A stretch of DNA of 64,000 nucleotides from Methanofollis aquaemaris. Its GTDB lineage: Archaea; Halobacteriota; Methanomicrobia; Methanomicrobiales; Methanofollaceae. Each line of letters opens with the position of its first letter. Position 1 is the first letter of the stretch. Below, in pieces: positions 35,423 to 45,639 of the stretch. The stretch spans positions 966,561-1,030,560 of the forward strand of contig NZ_CP036172.1 in NCBI RefSeq assembly GCF_017357525.1, given 5' to 3'. The notes below the pieces were generated by a model. That model saw only the letters and a list, made by a program, of their open reading frames with translations. It was not told where the DNA came from and searched no databases. The position numbers and the translations under genes were made by a program.

Positions 35423-36457
35423 TCAGATCTTGCCCCGGCGTCTCCGCCATACTTCGAGGAGACCAAAGCACCCGGTGAGCATCATGTCCCCGAAGGGCGC
35501 CGCCTGGTAGGCGTCAGGGAGGAGACGGGCGCGGTTCGGACCGGTGACCGCGATCGGTGTCTCGCCGATCGCCTCCCTCACCGCCGCACCATGCCCGCCA
35601 TCCTCGAAGACCTCCTCGTTGGTGAGGGTGCCATCCTGCAGTTTTCCGAGGAAACGATTGAGTCGTGCGGGGTCGAGAGAGGAGGTGTGATGCTCGAAGA
35701 GTCCCAGCACCTCGGTGCCCCGTAGCGTGAAGGCCAGGGTGTGGCCGTTGCCGACATTGACCAGGGTCACGCCGTCGGCGTTCGCCTGCGCCGCAACCCA
35801 GGGGTCGAGGAGGGCGCCGATCGCCGCCACCGGTCCGGTGTCGGTGACCAGGGCGTCGGGCGCCCCCGAGAGTACGGCCTGCATCCTGCTCATCGGAGGG
35901 TACGGCGGGTCGGGGGCAAGGGCGAAGAGATCCCAGTCCCCTTCTTCCAGGAGTTTCTGGAAGACCGAGAACCGGAAGATCCGGTTGGAGACCTTCGGGG
36001 AGAACCCGTGGTCCTGGACGGCGATTGCCACCCGTTCGGGATACGGGACGCCAAAGAGCGCAAGGGCGGTCTGCAACTCGTGGACCATATAGTCCCCGGT
36101 CCGCACCGTCACGGCATCGGCAGGCGCCTCGTCGGCGACCTCCACTCCGAAGGCCGCCACCCGTGCCGGGTCGTCGTGGACCGTCAGGGCGGCCTCGGGC
36201 GTGGCCGTCACCCTGACGCCCGCGGCCAGGGCGGCCTCCCGCACTGCGAGCACGCTCCCGCCCCCGCCCATACACGCACCCTCCAGATGAATGGGGCGGC
36301 CCGACCGGGCGGCCTCGCGCACGGCATTGCCGACGACGACCGTCGGGGACGGGAGGACCAATTTGACCGAGTTCTCGACCGGCACCTCGGGGTCGTACAG
36401 GAGGACGTCCTGTGTCCCCCGTCCGACATCGATGGCAAGGATCCTCCTATCAACCAT
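35423..36457 (-). CDS. DUF1786 protein (ASKHA-like fold)
   Basis: A 344-residue protein with an N-terminal phosphate-binding-like motif LAIDVGRGTQDVLL, typical of sugar-kinase/actin-type folds, and glycine-rich segments GACMGGGG and VNVGNGHTLAF. It matches DUF1786, a family that Pfam has labelled a putative pyruvate-formate-lyase activating enzyme; there is no CxxxCxxC radical-SAM motif in it, so that label is doubtful. It starts three bases after nrdD, itself a member of the glycyl-radical enzyme family, which makes a role in that system plausible. Activity is unproven. Confidence 0.75.
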   Translation of the reverse strand: MVDRRILAIDVGRGTQDVLLYDPEVPVENSVKLVLPSPTVVVGNAVREAARSGRPIHLEGACMGGGGSVLAVREAALAAGVRVTATPEAALTVHDDPARVAAFGVEVADEAPADAVTVRTGDYMVHELQTALALFGVPYPERVAIAVQDHGFSPKVSNRIFRFSVFQKLLEEGDWDLFALAPDPPYPPMSRMQAVLSGAPDALVTDTGPVAAIGALLDPWVAAQANADGVTLVNVGNGHTLAFTLRGTEVLGLFEHHTSSLDPARLNRFLGKLQDGTLTNEEVFEDGGHGAAVREAIGETPIAVTGPNRARLLPDAYQAAPFGDMMLTGCFGLLEVWRRRRGKI

Positions 36458-36460
36458 CGA

Positions 36461-38626
36461 TCACGCCTCCAGTTTTCCCCTGACCTGCGGATCGCCGTGA
36501 TATTCCTTGAACCGTTTCAGGGAGACGGTCAGGTCGCGGGTGAAGGCGAAGTAGCCGATCTGCGTCTTCCGGCAGAGGTTCATCGCCATATCGTACAGCC
36601 CCCGCGGGTCCGGCCGCGCCTCGCCGAGCCAGATATGGAAGATGTTGCCGCCGTCGACGATCGGGAAGAAGACGTGCTCCACCTCCATCCGCCTGGTGAG
36701 GGGGACGTCGGCCCCTGGCGAGACATGGGTGCCGTTGGTGTAGTAGACCGGGAGGTCCCGTGTCGTCCCGCAGTCGGCGACCGCCGTCTCGGTGTCGCCC
36801 TGCATCACGCCGAGCGCCGCCTCCCTGAACTGGTCGTCGAGCATGTCCGCGACCGCAAAGCGTTGTCCGGTCGTCTCGGCCGGCGTCCGTGCCAGGGCGA
36901 TGGTCATCCCGTTCTTCTCGGAGAGCGTCCGGGCATAGAGTTCCATCTCGGTCATCGCCCGCACCGCCATCTTGAAGGCCCCCTTCGACTCGTGGATCTG
37001 GTGGCCGGTATGGTGCTGAACCATCTCGTTCACCCCCACGACCCCGATGGTGTAGACCAGACTCTCGAGGTCGACGGCCACCGCCCCGCGCTCACCGGTC
37101 TGCGGGTCTTTCGGCCGCTGCATCGCAAAGGGCATCCGGCCGTTCGTCCGGATCGTCTCCATCCACCGCCGTTTGACCTTGAAGACCTCGACGGCCACGT
37201 CCATCAGAGCGCGGAGTTCGGCGAAGAGACGTTCGTCCTCGCCTTCGGCCTTGAAGGCGGCCCGCGGACAGTTGACCGAGACGACCTCCCAGGAGCCCAT
37301 CGAGAAGTGCGACCCGTCCTTGAAGGAGAGTTTCTCCTCGAAGTGATCGTCCTTCTCGTAGGTGGAGGAGAACTGGTAAGCGCAACACTGGTAGCACGAG
37401 ATCCCCTTCCCGGCCCCGCGGTACGGCGGGAGCTGGTTGTCGTAGTAGGGTGTCCCGAACTTGGAGGCAAGTTCGAAGGTGAGAAGATAGAGATCCTGGT
37501 AGGTCGGGAGGTCGGGATGAGTACGGTTGAACACCTCGTCTTCGACCATGAAGTCGGGCTCGATGGAGATCTCGGGCTTCGGGAAAGAGAAGGGCTTGCC
37601 CCAGTAGTCGCCCTCGAGCATCACCTCCATCATCGCCTTGAAGAGGAGGCGGACCTCGCGCTCGAACTCGCCGTAGGTCCGGAGAGGCGCCTGTCGGCCG
37701 TCCCAGACCTTGCCCTTGTAGACGCAGGGTTTGTCCCACCAGAGGCTTGGGACACCCGGCGAGAGCTGGACCGACGAGAAGACGAGTTGTCCGCCGCGGG
37801 CGACCATCATCTGGGTCATCTCGTAGACGAACATCTGCATCAACTGCTTCATCTCGCCGTACTCCATCCCCTCGAAGTACGGGGCCATGAAGGTGAGGAA
37901 GTTGTAGTAGCCCTGCCCACCCGCAAAGTTGGTCTGAGCGCTTCCGAGTGCCTTGACCGCATGGAGAACCGCGACCTCGGCGCGCCTGGCTGGACCGGCA
38001 ACCGAGGCCTTGGTCCCGTTGCCGTCGGGCATCAGCCCGTAGTAGAAGAAGTAGCGGAGATCCCAGTCCTGGCAGAAGGGGCGAGAGCCAAAGTATTCCA
38101 GGTCATGGATATGAAGGTCGCCGGCCAGGTGGCGGTCGGCAAGTTCGGGCGGGAGTTGGAGGAGGTACTGCTCCTTGGAGATCTTGTCGGCCTTTTTCTT
38201 ATGCGAGGTCTCGGCGTTCTCCTGGAGGTTGGCGTTGTCGTGGGCTTCGAAGCCGCGGCCGACGTCGATGAGGTGGGCGTCGTAGACCGGGGTGCCGACC
38301 CTGGTGCAGACATTCCTGTACTCCACCATCCCCTTCTCCAGGAAGACCATGTTGACGATCTCGCGGATCAGCGCCCCGGAGAGGAAATGCAGGTCCAGGT
38401 TCCGGATCCGTTCTTCGACGATCCGTCCAATCTCCTCGGCCTGCTCCTTCGTCGCCGGCGCATACCCGTAAAAGTGCTCGACAAGCCGGGTTTCTTTCTC
38501 GATCTGAGCGACGATCTTGGCGCGGTCCCACTCGAAGATATGCCCCTCGGTGGAGCGGACCTTCGGGAGGGGCGGGACGAAGACACCGTCAAGCGTCGCC
38601 TGTTTGCTCTGCCGGTCCACCGTCAC
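36461..38626 (-). CDS. nrdD: Anaerobic ribonucleotide reductase-like NrdD lacking glycyl-radical C-terminus
   Basis: 721 residues. An N-terminal ATP-cone-like segment (KVRSTEGHIFEWDRAKIVAQ) is followed by a full catalytic barrel: NVCTRVGTPVYD, HIHDLEYF, GSAQTNFAGGQGYYNF, SCYQCCAYQF, VNCPRAAFK and IVDGGNIFHIWLGEA. Class III reductases normally end in a four-cysteine zinc site and an RVxGY glycyl-radical loop; here the frame stops soon after IGYFAFTRDLTV, with neither. The GTG start at 38626 overlaps the glutaredoxin-like gene (GTGA). The operon glutaredoxin-nrdD-DUF1786 is intact, so either this is a variant enzyme or the glycyl domain is supplied elsewhere. No nrdG activase is seen in the window. 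Confidence 0.85.
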   Translation of the reverse strand: MTVDRQSKQATLDGVFVPPLPKVRSTEGHIFEWDRAKIVAQIEKETRLVEHFYGYAPATKEQAEEIGRIVEERIRNLDLHFLSGALIREIVNMVFLEKGMVEYRNVCTRVGTPVYDAHLIDVGRGFEAHDNANLQENAETSHKKKADKISKEQYLLQLPPELADRHLAGDLHIHDLEYFGSRPFCQDWDLRYFFYYGLMPDGNGTKASVAGPARRAEVAVLHAVKALGSAQTNFAGGQGYYNFLTFMAPYFEGMEYGEMKQLMQMFVYEMTQMMVARGGQLVFSSVQLSPGVPSLWWDKPCVYKGKVWDGRQAPLRTYGEFEREVRLLFKAMMEVMLEGDYWGKPFSFPKPEISIEPDFMVEDEVFNRTHPDLPTYQDLYLLTFELASKFGTPYYDNQLPPYRGAGKGISCYQCCAYQFSSTYEKDDHFEEKLSFKDGSHFSMGSWEVVSVNCPRAAFKAEGEDERLFAELRALMDVAVEVFKVKRRWMETIRTNGRMPFAMQRPKDPQTGERGAVAVDLESLVYTIGVVGVNEMVQHHTGHQIHESKGAFKMAVRAMTEMELYARTLSEKNGMTIALARTPAETTGQRFAVADMLDDQFREAALGVMQGDTETAVADCGTTRDLPVYYTNGTHVSPGADVPLTRRMEVEHVFFPIVDGGNIFHIWLGEARPDPRGLYDMAMNLCRKTQIGYFAFTRDLTVSLKRFKEYHGDPQVRGKLEA

Positions 38627-38892
38627 TCACCCGAGGCAAGACCGTCGACGAGTTCGCCGCGCACATGTCCGTCCTCGAAGAGATCTGAGGAGGTGTAAAA
38701 ATCGTCCCCGAGCCTGAGCACCGGGGCTTCGTTGACAAAGACGCCATTCACCCGCATTTCGGTCAGTGACTCGGCGGATGACATATCCTGCTCCTCATAG
38801 GGGTAGCCTTTCTCGGCGAGGTATGCCTTGAGGAGGTCGCAGTTCGGACAGAATTCAAGGGTATAAACAGTAAATTGCGGATATCCAGCCAT
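38623..38892 (-). CDS. Glutaredoxin/NrdH-like redoxin
   Basis: 89 residues of thioredoxin fold with the redox motif CPNC (about 14-17) after VYTLEF, and a cis-Pro region EAPVLRLGD. Small redoxins of this kind are the electron donors for redoxin-dependent class III ribonucleotide reductases, as shown for a Methanosarcina enzyme. It overlaps nrdD by four bases and is first in the operon, fitting that role. The C-terminus (about 65-89) is longer than in minimal NrdH. Confidence 0.85.
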   Translation of the reverse strand: MAGYPQFTVYTLEFCPNCDLLKAYLAEKGYPYEEQDMSSAESLTEMRVNGVFVNEAPVLRLGDDFYTSSDLFEDGHVRGELVDGLASGE

Positions 38893-39062
38893 GGAAAATA
38901 CTCTCCCACGATCCTCTAAAGTGATCAGTTCAGCCCGTATAGTATCGGGATGATCCCATATGGATTGATCCCATCAGCACGGAAGACCTTCAATGGGAGA
39001 GAGAATGAAGGTTGTGATCTCGTGCGATGGTGCTTTGTAGAATGGTGGCATATCATGCTGGT

Positions 39063-39611
39063 ATGGTCCGGGCCTTTGTCGCAATAGAACTCTCTGAAGA
39101 GATAAAAGAGGGGCTGCGGGACGCACAGGTGCACCTCGGTGACTGTAACGCGCGGCTGAAGATGGTGGACCCAACGCTGGCGCATATCACCCTCAAATTC
39201 CTCGGCGAGGTGGAGCCTGAGCGGATCGAGCAGGTGGAAGAGGCACTGCGCGGGGTGCGGGGCGCGCCCTTCACCCTCACGGTCGGAGGGGTCGAGGGGA
39301 GCAACCGGCGCCGGCCGCGGGTCGTCTGGTGCACGGTGGCGGACGGCGGCGAGACGGCACGTCTGGCGGCGGCGGTGGAGAAGGCCCTTGAACCGCTCGG
39401 GTTCGAACGGGAAAAACGGCAGTTCACCCCGCATATCACCCTGGCGCGGGTGCGTGAGTTCGACCCGTCGCTCCTTGAGGTGATCGAGGATCTCGCCACG
39501 GCCAAACCAGGAGCATGCGAGGTGAGGGCGATCATCCTCAAGAAGAGTACCCTGACCAGGACCGGTCCGATCTACGAGACCTTGATGGAGGTGTCTCTGG
39601 GTGAGAAGTAA
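39063..39611 (+). CDS. thpR: RNA 2',3'-cyclic phosphodiesterase
   Basis: 182 residues of the 2H phosphoesterase family. Both catalytic histidine motifs are clear: HITLKFLG (about 42-49) and HITLARVRE (about 123-131). The protein opens a 2',3'-cyclic phosphate to a 2'-phosphate, and was long known as 2'-5' RNA ligase (LigT). ATG at 39063 starts the standard MVRAFVAIEL; an earlier in-frame ATG at 39027 would add a poor extension. It overlaps the cca gene by 11 bases, a common archaeal pairing of RNA-end enzymes. Confidence 0.93.
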   Translation: MVRAFVAIELSEEIKEGLRDAQVHLGDCNARLKMVDPTLAHITLKFLGEVEPERIEQVEEALRGVRGAPFTLTVGGVEGSNRRRPRVVWCTVADGGETARLAAAVEKALEPLGFEREKRQFTPHITLARVREFDPSLLEVIEDLATAKPGACEVRAIILKKSTLTRTGPIYETLMEVSLGEK

Positions 39612-40971
39612 TGTCGAAGAGGTGGTGCTCGGACGGATCAAGCCGCGCCCGCCCGAACAGCAGGAAGTCCTCGGGGTGGCCGAGGAGATCATCGGGGCGG
39701 TGAACCTCTCCGGCCGGGCCGAGGCGATGCTCGTCGGTTCGGTGGCACGCGGCACCTGGGTACGGGGCGACCGCGATCTGGACATCTTCATGCTCTACGA
39801 CCCGGAGCTCCCACGCGAGGCGCTGGAAGAGTACGGGCTTGGTCTTGCGAGGGACGTTGCAAAGCGGTTCGGAACCGACTGGCGGGAGAAGTACGCCGAG
39901 CACCCGTACATCAATGCCACCATTCATGGAATGGACGTCGACCTGGTCCCCTGCTACCGGGTGGCGAGCGGGGCGGAGATCAGGAGCGCGGTCGACCGGA
40001 CGCCGTTCCACACCCGCTATATCAGGGAACGGATCGCACCGCTCGTCGAGGACGTCCTCCTTCTGAAACAGTTTACAAAGGCTGGTGGGGTGTACGGTTC
40101 CGACCAGATGACCGAAGGGTTTGCCGGGTATCTCTGCGAACTGCTGGTCCTCCACTATGGGGGGTTCACGCCGCTAATCGAGGCCGCAGCCCGCTGGAAG
40201 CCCGGACTCTTCATCGATCTCGAAGAGCACGCGGCCAGGTCTTTCGACGACCCGATGGTAGTCATCGACCCGGTGGACCCAAGGCGGAATGTGGCGGCCT
40301 CGGTCTCCATCTCCAAGATGTTCGCCTTCGTCGAACTCTGCCGGGGCTACCTGGAGGTACCCTCGGAGGACTTTTTCTTCCCGCCGGAGGTGGTACCCTT
40401 CACCCTGGAGGAGTTCGAGGTCGAGGCCGCCCGCCGCGGGACGCATCTCTTTGCGGTCTCCTTCGAGACCCCTCCCTTCATCCCCGACGTCGTCGTCCCG
40501 CAACTCCGCCGGAGTCTGGAGGGGATGCGGGCACTTCTTGAGCGCTCAGGATTTTTGGTGAATCGTGCCGAAGAAGTGATGGGGGAGGAACGGTGTCTGC
40601 TCCTCTTCGAACTCTTCTGCCGGGAGATGCCGGCGGTCGTCAGGCACATCGGCCCGCCGGTCTGGAGTCGATCGAATGCCGAGAAGTTTGCGGGCAAATG
40701 GCGCGAGTGCGAGCGTTTCGCTGGTCCGTACATCGAGGACGGACGGTACATCGTCGAGGTGGAACGGAAGTACACGCATGCCGCCGACCTCCTGGCCTCG
40801 CCTGAGGTGCTCGGCGTGGGCCTGGGCAAGCATGTGAAGAAAGCAATGGAGAAGGAATGGGTGGTGCTTGAGGGTTCGGAGTGCTGGAGCCCCGAGTTCG
40901 CCGATTTCCTCACCCGGTTCCTGCAGAAGGAAACGCCCCTGACAAGAGTGTTGCGGGAGCGGGAAGAATAG
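39601..40971 (+). CDS. cca: CCA-adding enzyme (tRNA nucleotidyltransferase, archaeal class I)
   Basis: 456 residues. The nucleotidyltransferase motif GSVARGTWVRGDRDLDIF (about 46-63) supplies the metal-binding DLD, with a third Asp in MDVDLVPCYR. Neck and body domains follow, and a tail domain reaches LGKHVKKAM. It adds CCA to tRNA 3' ends, which is needed here because both tRNA genes in the window lack it. GTG at 39601 inside the thpR 3' end. Confidence 0.95.
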   Translation: MRSNVEEVVLGRIKPRPPEQQEVLGVAEEIIGAVNLSGRAEAMLVGSVARGTWVRGDRDLDIFMLYDPELPREALEEYGLGLARDVAKRFGTDWREKYAEHPYINATIHGMDVDLVPCYRVASGAEIRSAVDRTPFHTRYIRERIAPLVEDVLLLKQFTKAGGVYGSDQMTEGFAGYLCELLVLHYGGFTPLIEAAARWKPGLFIDLEEHAARSFDDPMVVIDPVDPRRNVAASVSISKMFAFVELCRGYLEVPSEDFFFPPEVVPFTLEEFEVEAARRGTHLFAVSFETPPFIPDVVVPQLRRSLEGMRALLERSGFLVNRAEEVMGEERCLLLFELFCREMPAVVRHIGPPVWSRSNAEKFAGKWRECERFAGPYIEDGRYIVEVERKYTHAADLLASPEVLGVGLGKHVKKAMEKEWVVLEGSECWSPEFADFLTRFLQKETPLTRVLREREE

Positions 40972-41023
40972 GCACTACCGCCCAACGATCCATTTTTTCA
41001 CTCGTCGAACCGCACAACAGATG

Positions 41024-41329
41024 TCACGGCCCTGAGTTTTTATCCTGCCCGGAAACATCCTCGATCGCCCTGGCGACTTCGTCAATACCTTCGAGTGACT
41101 TTGAAAAGACCCGGAGTCTCTCGTTTGTTTCGGCTTCTTTTCGCACTTTCTCCCTTGCCCACATCATCCCTGCACAGAGGAGGCCCAGAAAGAGTACGAA
41201 GAAGAAAGGCAAAATAAGCACGCCGATCTCGATGCCGAAGACCATATACATCAGCACCAGGAGGAGAAATATCTCAGCGATGACGATAGGGGCCAATATC
41301 ACAAATTTTGATGAGAGTGTTCTGTGCAT
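41024..41329 (-). CDS. Two-helix membrane protein, unknown family
   Basis: 101 residues: two closely spaced membrane segments (about 10-30 and 35-57) followed by a charged cytoplasmic helix of coiled-coil type (AREKVRKEAETNERLRVFSKSLEGI). The family is not recognised. ATG 41329 is chosen because GGAG precedes it by eight bases and an excellent TATA element, AAAATATATTT, lies near 41340-41352; the ATG at 41374 is upstream of that TATA. Single gene. Confidence 0.65.
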   Translation of the reverse strand: MHRTLSSKFVILAPIVIAEIFLLLVLMYMVFGIEIGVLILPFFFVLFLGLLCAGMMWAREKVRKEAETNERLRVFSKSLEGIDEVARAIEDVSGQDKNSGP

Positions 41330-41439
41330 TATCCCAACTCCAGACCGGAATACCAGAAATATATTTTCAGACATATCATTATTCTGATCCAGGTCATTGG
41401 AGGGGGATCTGATGAGAAGAAGAGAGTTCTAGCGACCGG

Positions 41440-41616
41440 TCATTCGATATCCCGGATATATCGGATGAAAGAATCGAGTGCCCCTTGAACGGCCGGAGGG
41501 ATCTCCGCTCTTGAAAATGTAACTCTGTAGATATCCGCCATCTCCCCTCTCATCTTGACCCGACAATCGGATCGATCGACCGGAGGGCTTCCGGAGAACT
41601 GAGATCTAAACTTCAT
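41440..41616 (-). CDS. Possible 58-residue protein
   Basis: An open frame of 58 residues starting MKFRSQFSGSPPVDR and ending SFIRYIRDIE. It contains DCRVKMRGEMADIYRVTF and looks like a real small folded protein rather than noise: balanced composition and a helical C-terminus. It lies downstream of glnK on the same strand, after a 68-base gap. There is no strong Shine-Dalgarno. I do not recognise the family. Confidence 0.45.
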   Translation of the reverse strand: MKFRSQFSGSPPVDRSDCRVKMRGEMADIYRVTFSRAEIPPAVQGALDSFIRYIRDIE

Positions 41617-41684
41617 AGCAACATTTTCCGGGGTCCAGAGTCGGACCCCGGGAAACTGGTGTAAGAAAATTGTAGAGAGAAGGC

Positions 41685-43381
<1,697 letters not shown>

Positions 43382-43414
43382 GGATGTGTCGCTCCCTCCT
43401 CTGCGAGGAGATAG

Positions 43415-43446
43415 AAGGAAGTTTCCATCCAATCTATAAAAAAGTA
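43415..43446 (-). promoter_or_regulatory. amt promoter with short palindrome
   Basis: TATA element TTTTTTATAG (about 43435-43446 on the minus strand), followed towards the gene by the palindrome GGAAACTTCC (about 43417-43426). It resembles an NrpR half-site pair, GGAA/TTCC, but with a 2-base instead of the normal 6-base spacer. Regulatory meaning unproven. Confidence 0.4.
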
Positions 43447-43572
43447 TACATTGGGGCAGGGCCAGGACACTTCCCGGTTAGACCATATCGACAGACATAT
43501 AAAATCAGAGACATTTCCGATCCTATGGACCCCATGAGCACCATCACAGGGCCACACCCACGAGGTTGAACT

Positions 43573-43845
43573 ATGGAAGAAGAGTATGAAGGCCCATTCT
43601 GTCAGAACTGCGGGATGCCGATGAGAAATCCCGGCGAACACGGAACCGAAGAGGACGGGTCACCCTCTGAAGACTACTGCGTCCACTGCTACCGGCAGGG
43701 GTCATTTATCGACCCCGATATCACCATAGAAGAGATGGCCGAGCTCTGTGCGAAAACGATGGCAGAAATGGACATTATGCCCCATGAAAAAGCCAGAAAC
43801 CTGATGTATTCTTTTCTCCCCGCCCTCAAACGCTGGAAGTCCTGA
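43573..43845 (+). CDS. Putative zinc-ribbon protein
   Basis: 90 residues. The N-terminal half has two cysteine pairs, CQNCGMPM (about 10-17) and YCVHCYRQG (about 36-44), the pattern of the putative zinc-ribbon family zf-ribbon_2; the C-terminal half is helical (ITIEEMAELCAKTMAE). Function unknown. ATG at 43573 follows GAGGT at six bases, with a TATA-like ACATATAAAATC near 43494-43505. Divergent from amt. Confidence 0.8.
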   Translation: MEEEYEGPFCQNCGMPMRNPGEHGTEEDGSPSEDYCVHCYRQGSFIDPDITIEEMAELCAKTMAEMDIMPHEKARNLMYSFLPALKRWKS

Positions 43846-43876
43846 AGGCCAGGCGAAAGGGGGGAGGCTGCTCCCC

Positions 43877-44890
43877 TCACCTCCGAGCCATCTTCTTCTC
43901 CGCCAGGGCCTCCACCCGTGCAAGGTCGACCGGTTCCCCCACCTCAAGGAGACCGGCGTTCATCGCCTCCTCGAAGAAGCCCCTACCCGCCGAAGTCCTG
44001 ATGAGCAGGGTGGTGTAGCCCTCCGGACTCCCCACCGCACCCGCCGAGATGTCGGCCCCCCACGCCGCAAAATCGGTGCAGTGCCGGCACCCCTCGGGGA
44101 TGCATGTCTCCAGTTCGTCGAGCGGGATCTCGAAGATCTGCTCGCCGGCCGTCACCTTGAGACTCCCCCTGACATCCATCCTTTCGATCTCCCAGGGCTC
44201 GATCCCGAGTTCGCCCCTGACCTTCCCCTCCATCAACCGCTCGTAGTCAAACGTCTCGGTGCAGAAGAGCCCGACCACCAGGCGGACCGCCCTGGCATAG
44301 GGGGCATGGAGATCGAGGCCGCTCGAACGTATCCGTGCGAGAGCCGCGGCCGCACACGGCAGGGCGACAACGGCGACCCGCCGATACTTGCGGACGACCA
44401 CCGCCTCCTTCAGGGCGGCAAGGAGCGGCACCCACCAGTTGTACCTGCTCCCCGCCTGAGCGACGAGCGCCTCCTTCTCGGTGATCACCACCGACTGCGG
44501 CTTTCTGGTCCAGGGATCCTGGGCGACCGTAACAACCGCGTCGACCAGGCCTCTCTCAAGGGCGTTGACCAGGAGCGCCGTCACCGCCCCACCACTCTGC
44601 CGTCCCGGAATCGGGAAGGTCGCCTTCGCCGTCACCGCCAAGAGATAGTCGCCGACCGGATCCTCTGGCAGACTCAGATCCTCGACCCGCGGACACGCCA
44701 GATAACAGGAGCCGCACGATACATCGTCCGCCTCCATCTTGCAGTACCTCGGCGGCTCAGGGTGGGCGGGCGAACCCGGCGGGAAGGTGAAGGCATCGGC
44801 CGGGCAGACCGCCGTGCAGGCCCCGCACCGCGTGCAGAGCCCTTTCTCCCAGACTTCGCGTTCAAGATCCTTGTAATTCTTCTCAGCCAT
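43877..44890 (-). CDS. FrhB-like F420-dependent dehydrogenase subunit, glutamate synthase-associated
   Basis: 337 residues. Two iron-sulfur cysteine motifs at the N-terminus, CTRCGACTAVCP (about 19-30) and CGSCYLACP (about 59-67), followed by the FrhB/FdhB-type flavin and F420-binding region (GRQSGGAVTALLVNALERG, VALPCAAAALARI, LFCTETFDYERLM, CRHCTDFAAWGADIS). FrhB subunits oxidise or reduce coenzyme F420. It is the last gene of the split gltB operon, five bases after the GltB3 gene, so it probably brings electrons from F420H2 to glutamate synthase. ATG at 44890 follows GGGAG. Confidence 0.85.
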   Translation of the reverse strand: MAEKNYKDLEREVWEKGLCTRCGACTAVCPADAFTFPPGSPAHPEPPRYCKMEADDVSCGSCYLACPRVEDLSLPEDPVGDYLLAVTAKATFPIPGRQSGGAVTALLVNALERGLVDAVVTVAQDPWTRKPQSVVITEKEALVAQAGSRYNWWVPLLAALKEAVVVRKYRRVAVVALPCAAAALARIRSSGLDLHAPYARAVRLVVGLFCTETFDYERLMEGKVRGELGIEPWEIERMDVRGSLKVTAGEQIFEIPLDELETCIPEGCRHCTDFAAWGADISAGAVGSPEGYTTLLIRTSAGRGFFEEAMNAGLLEVGEPVDLARVEALAEKKMARR

Positions 44891-44895
44891 TCTCT

Positions 44896-45639
44896 TCACT
44901 CCCACGTATATTTCCCGGCAAACGGACGGGCGCTCGCCGGCCCGATCCTCGTATAGTCGTCGGCAAGGAGAGGGGCGGCATCGCATCCGAAGTGTCGGCA
45001 GTACTCCTCGATAAGCGGCCTGATCCCGGCGCGTTCCTCGTCGCCGAAGGATTTTTTCACCGCACCCACCGCCAGACAGCCATCGTCGACCTCCCCCCTG
45101 ACAAAGATCTCGCCGCCATGGATCCCGCTGGCAAGCCCCCGTTCGGCAAAGGGCTCTTTTGAGCCCCGTCTCAGGAGGAGGATCGTCCCCCCGGCCATAT
45201 ACTCGCCAAGGAAGGCCCGCGCCTCCCCGCCGACAACCAGGTACGGGTGGCGGGCATTGTAGGCCTTCATGTGGATCCCGCCGCGGTAGCCGATATCGTC
45301 CCTGACAAAGACCATCCCGCCCCGCATCGAATGGGCGACCGCGTCCCCCGCACTCCCGTGGATGACCAACCTCCCGGCCTCCATCGTGTTCCCCGGCGCA
45401 TGATCGGCATTGCCGTGGACGACCACCGTCGGCCCCCGCATAAACATCCCGATATCGCCGCCCGGCACGCCGTTCACGACGAGCGTCACCTCGCCCACCA
45501 GACCGTCGGCGATGAACCGCTGGCCCAGCACATGCTCGATGACGATCTCGTCCTCGCCCGCGGCCACCGCCTCGCGCACCTGCCGGTTCAGGGGGGTGTA
45601 GTGAAGACCCGCCGCATCAATTTTCTTGACCATCTTCAC
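44896..45639 (-). CDS. Glutamate synthase domain 3 (GXGXG) subunit
   Basis: 247 residues, the right-handed beta-helix GXGXG domain of the glutamate synthase large subunit, encoded separately as in many archaea. It shows the repeated Gly pattern (GDIGMFMRGPTVVVHGNA, AGRLVIHGSAGDAVAHSM, GGMVFVRDDIGYRGG). GTG start at 45639 overlaps the stop of the central subunit by four bases. The domain has a structural role around the ammonia tunnel. Confidence 0.93.
   Translation of the reverse strand: MKMVKKIDAAGLHYTPLNRQVREAVAAGEDEIVIEHVLGQRFIADGLVGEVTLVVNGVPGGDIGMFMRGPTVVVHGNADHAPGNTMEAGRLVIHGSAGDAVAHSMRGGMVFVRDDIGYRGGIHMKAYNARHPYLVVGGEARAFLGEYMAGGTILLLRRGSKEPFAERGLASGIHGGEIFVRGEVDDGCLAVGAVKKSFGDEERAGIRPLIEEYCRHFGCDAAPLLADDYTRIGPASARPFAGKYTWE

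Noticed and set aside
35741-38698. A 985-codon open frame on the plus strand
   Set aside because: It is antisense to nrdD and the DUF1786 gene, has the arginine/histidine/glycine-rich composition of a GC-driven shadow frame, and no domain is recognisable.
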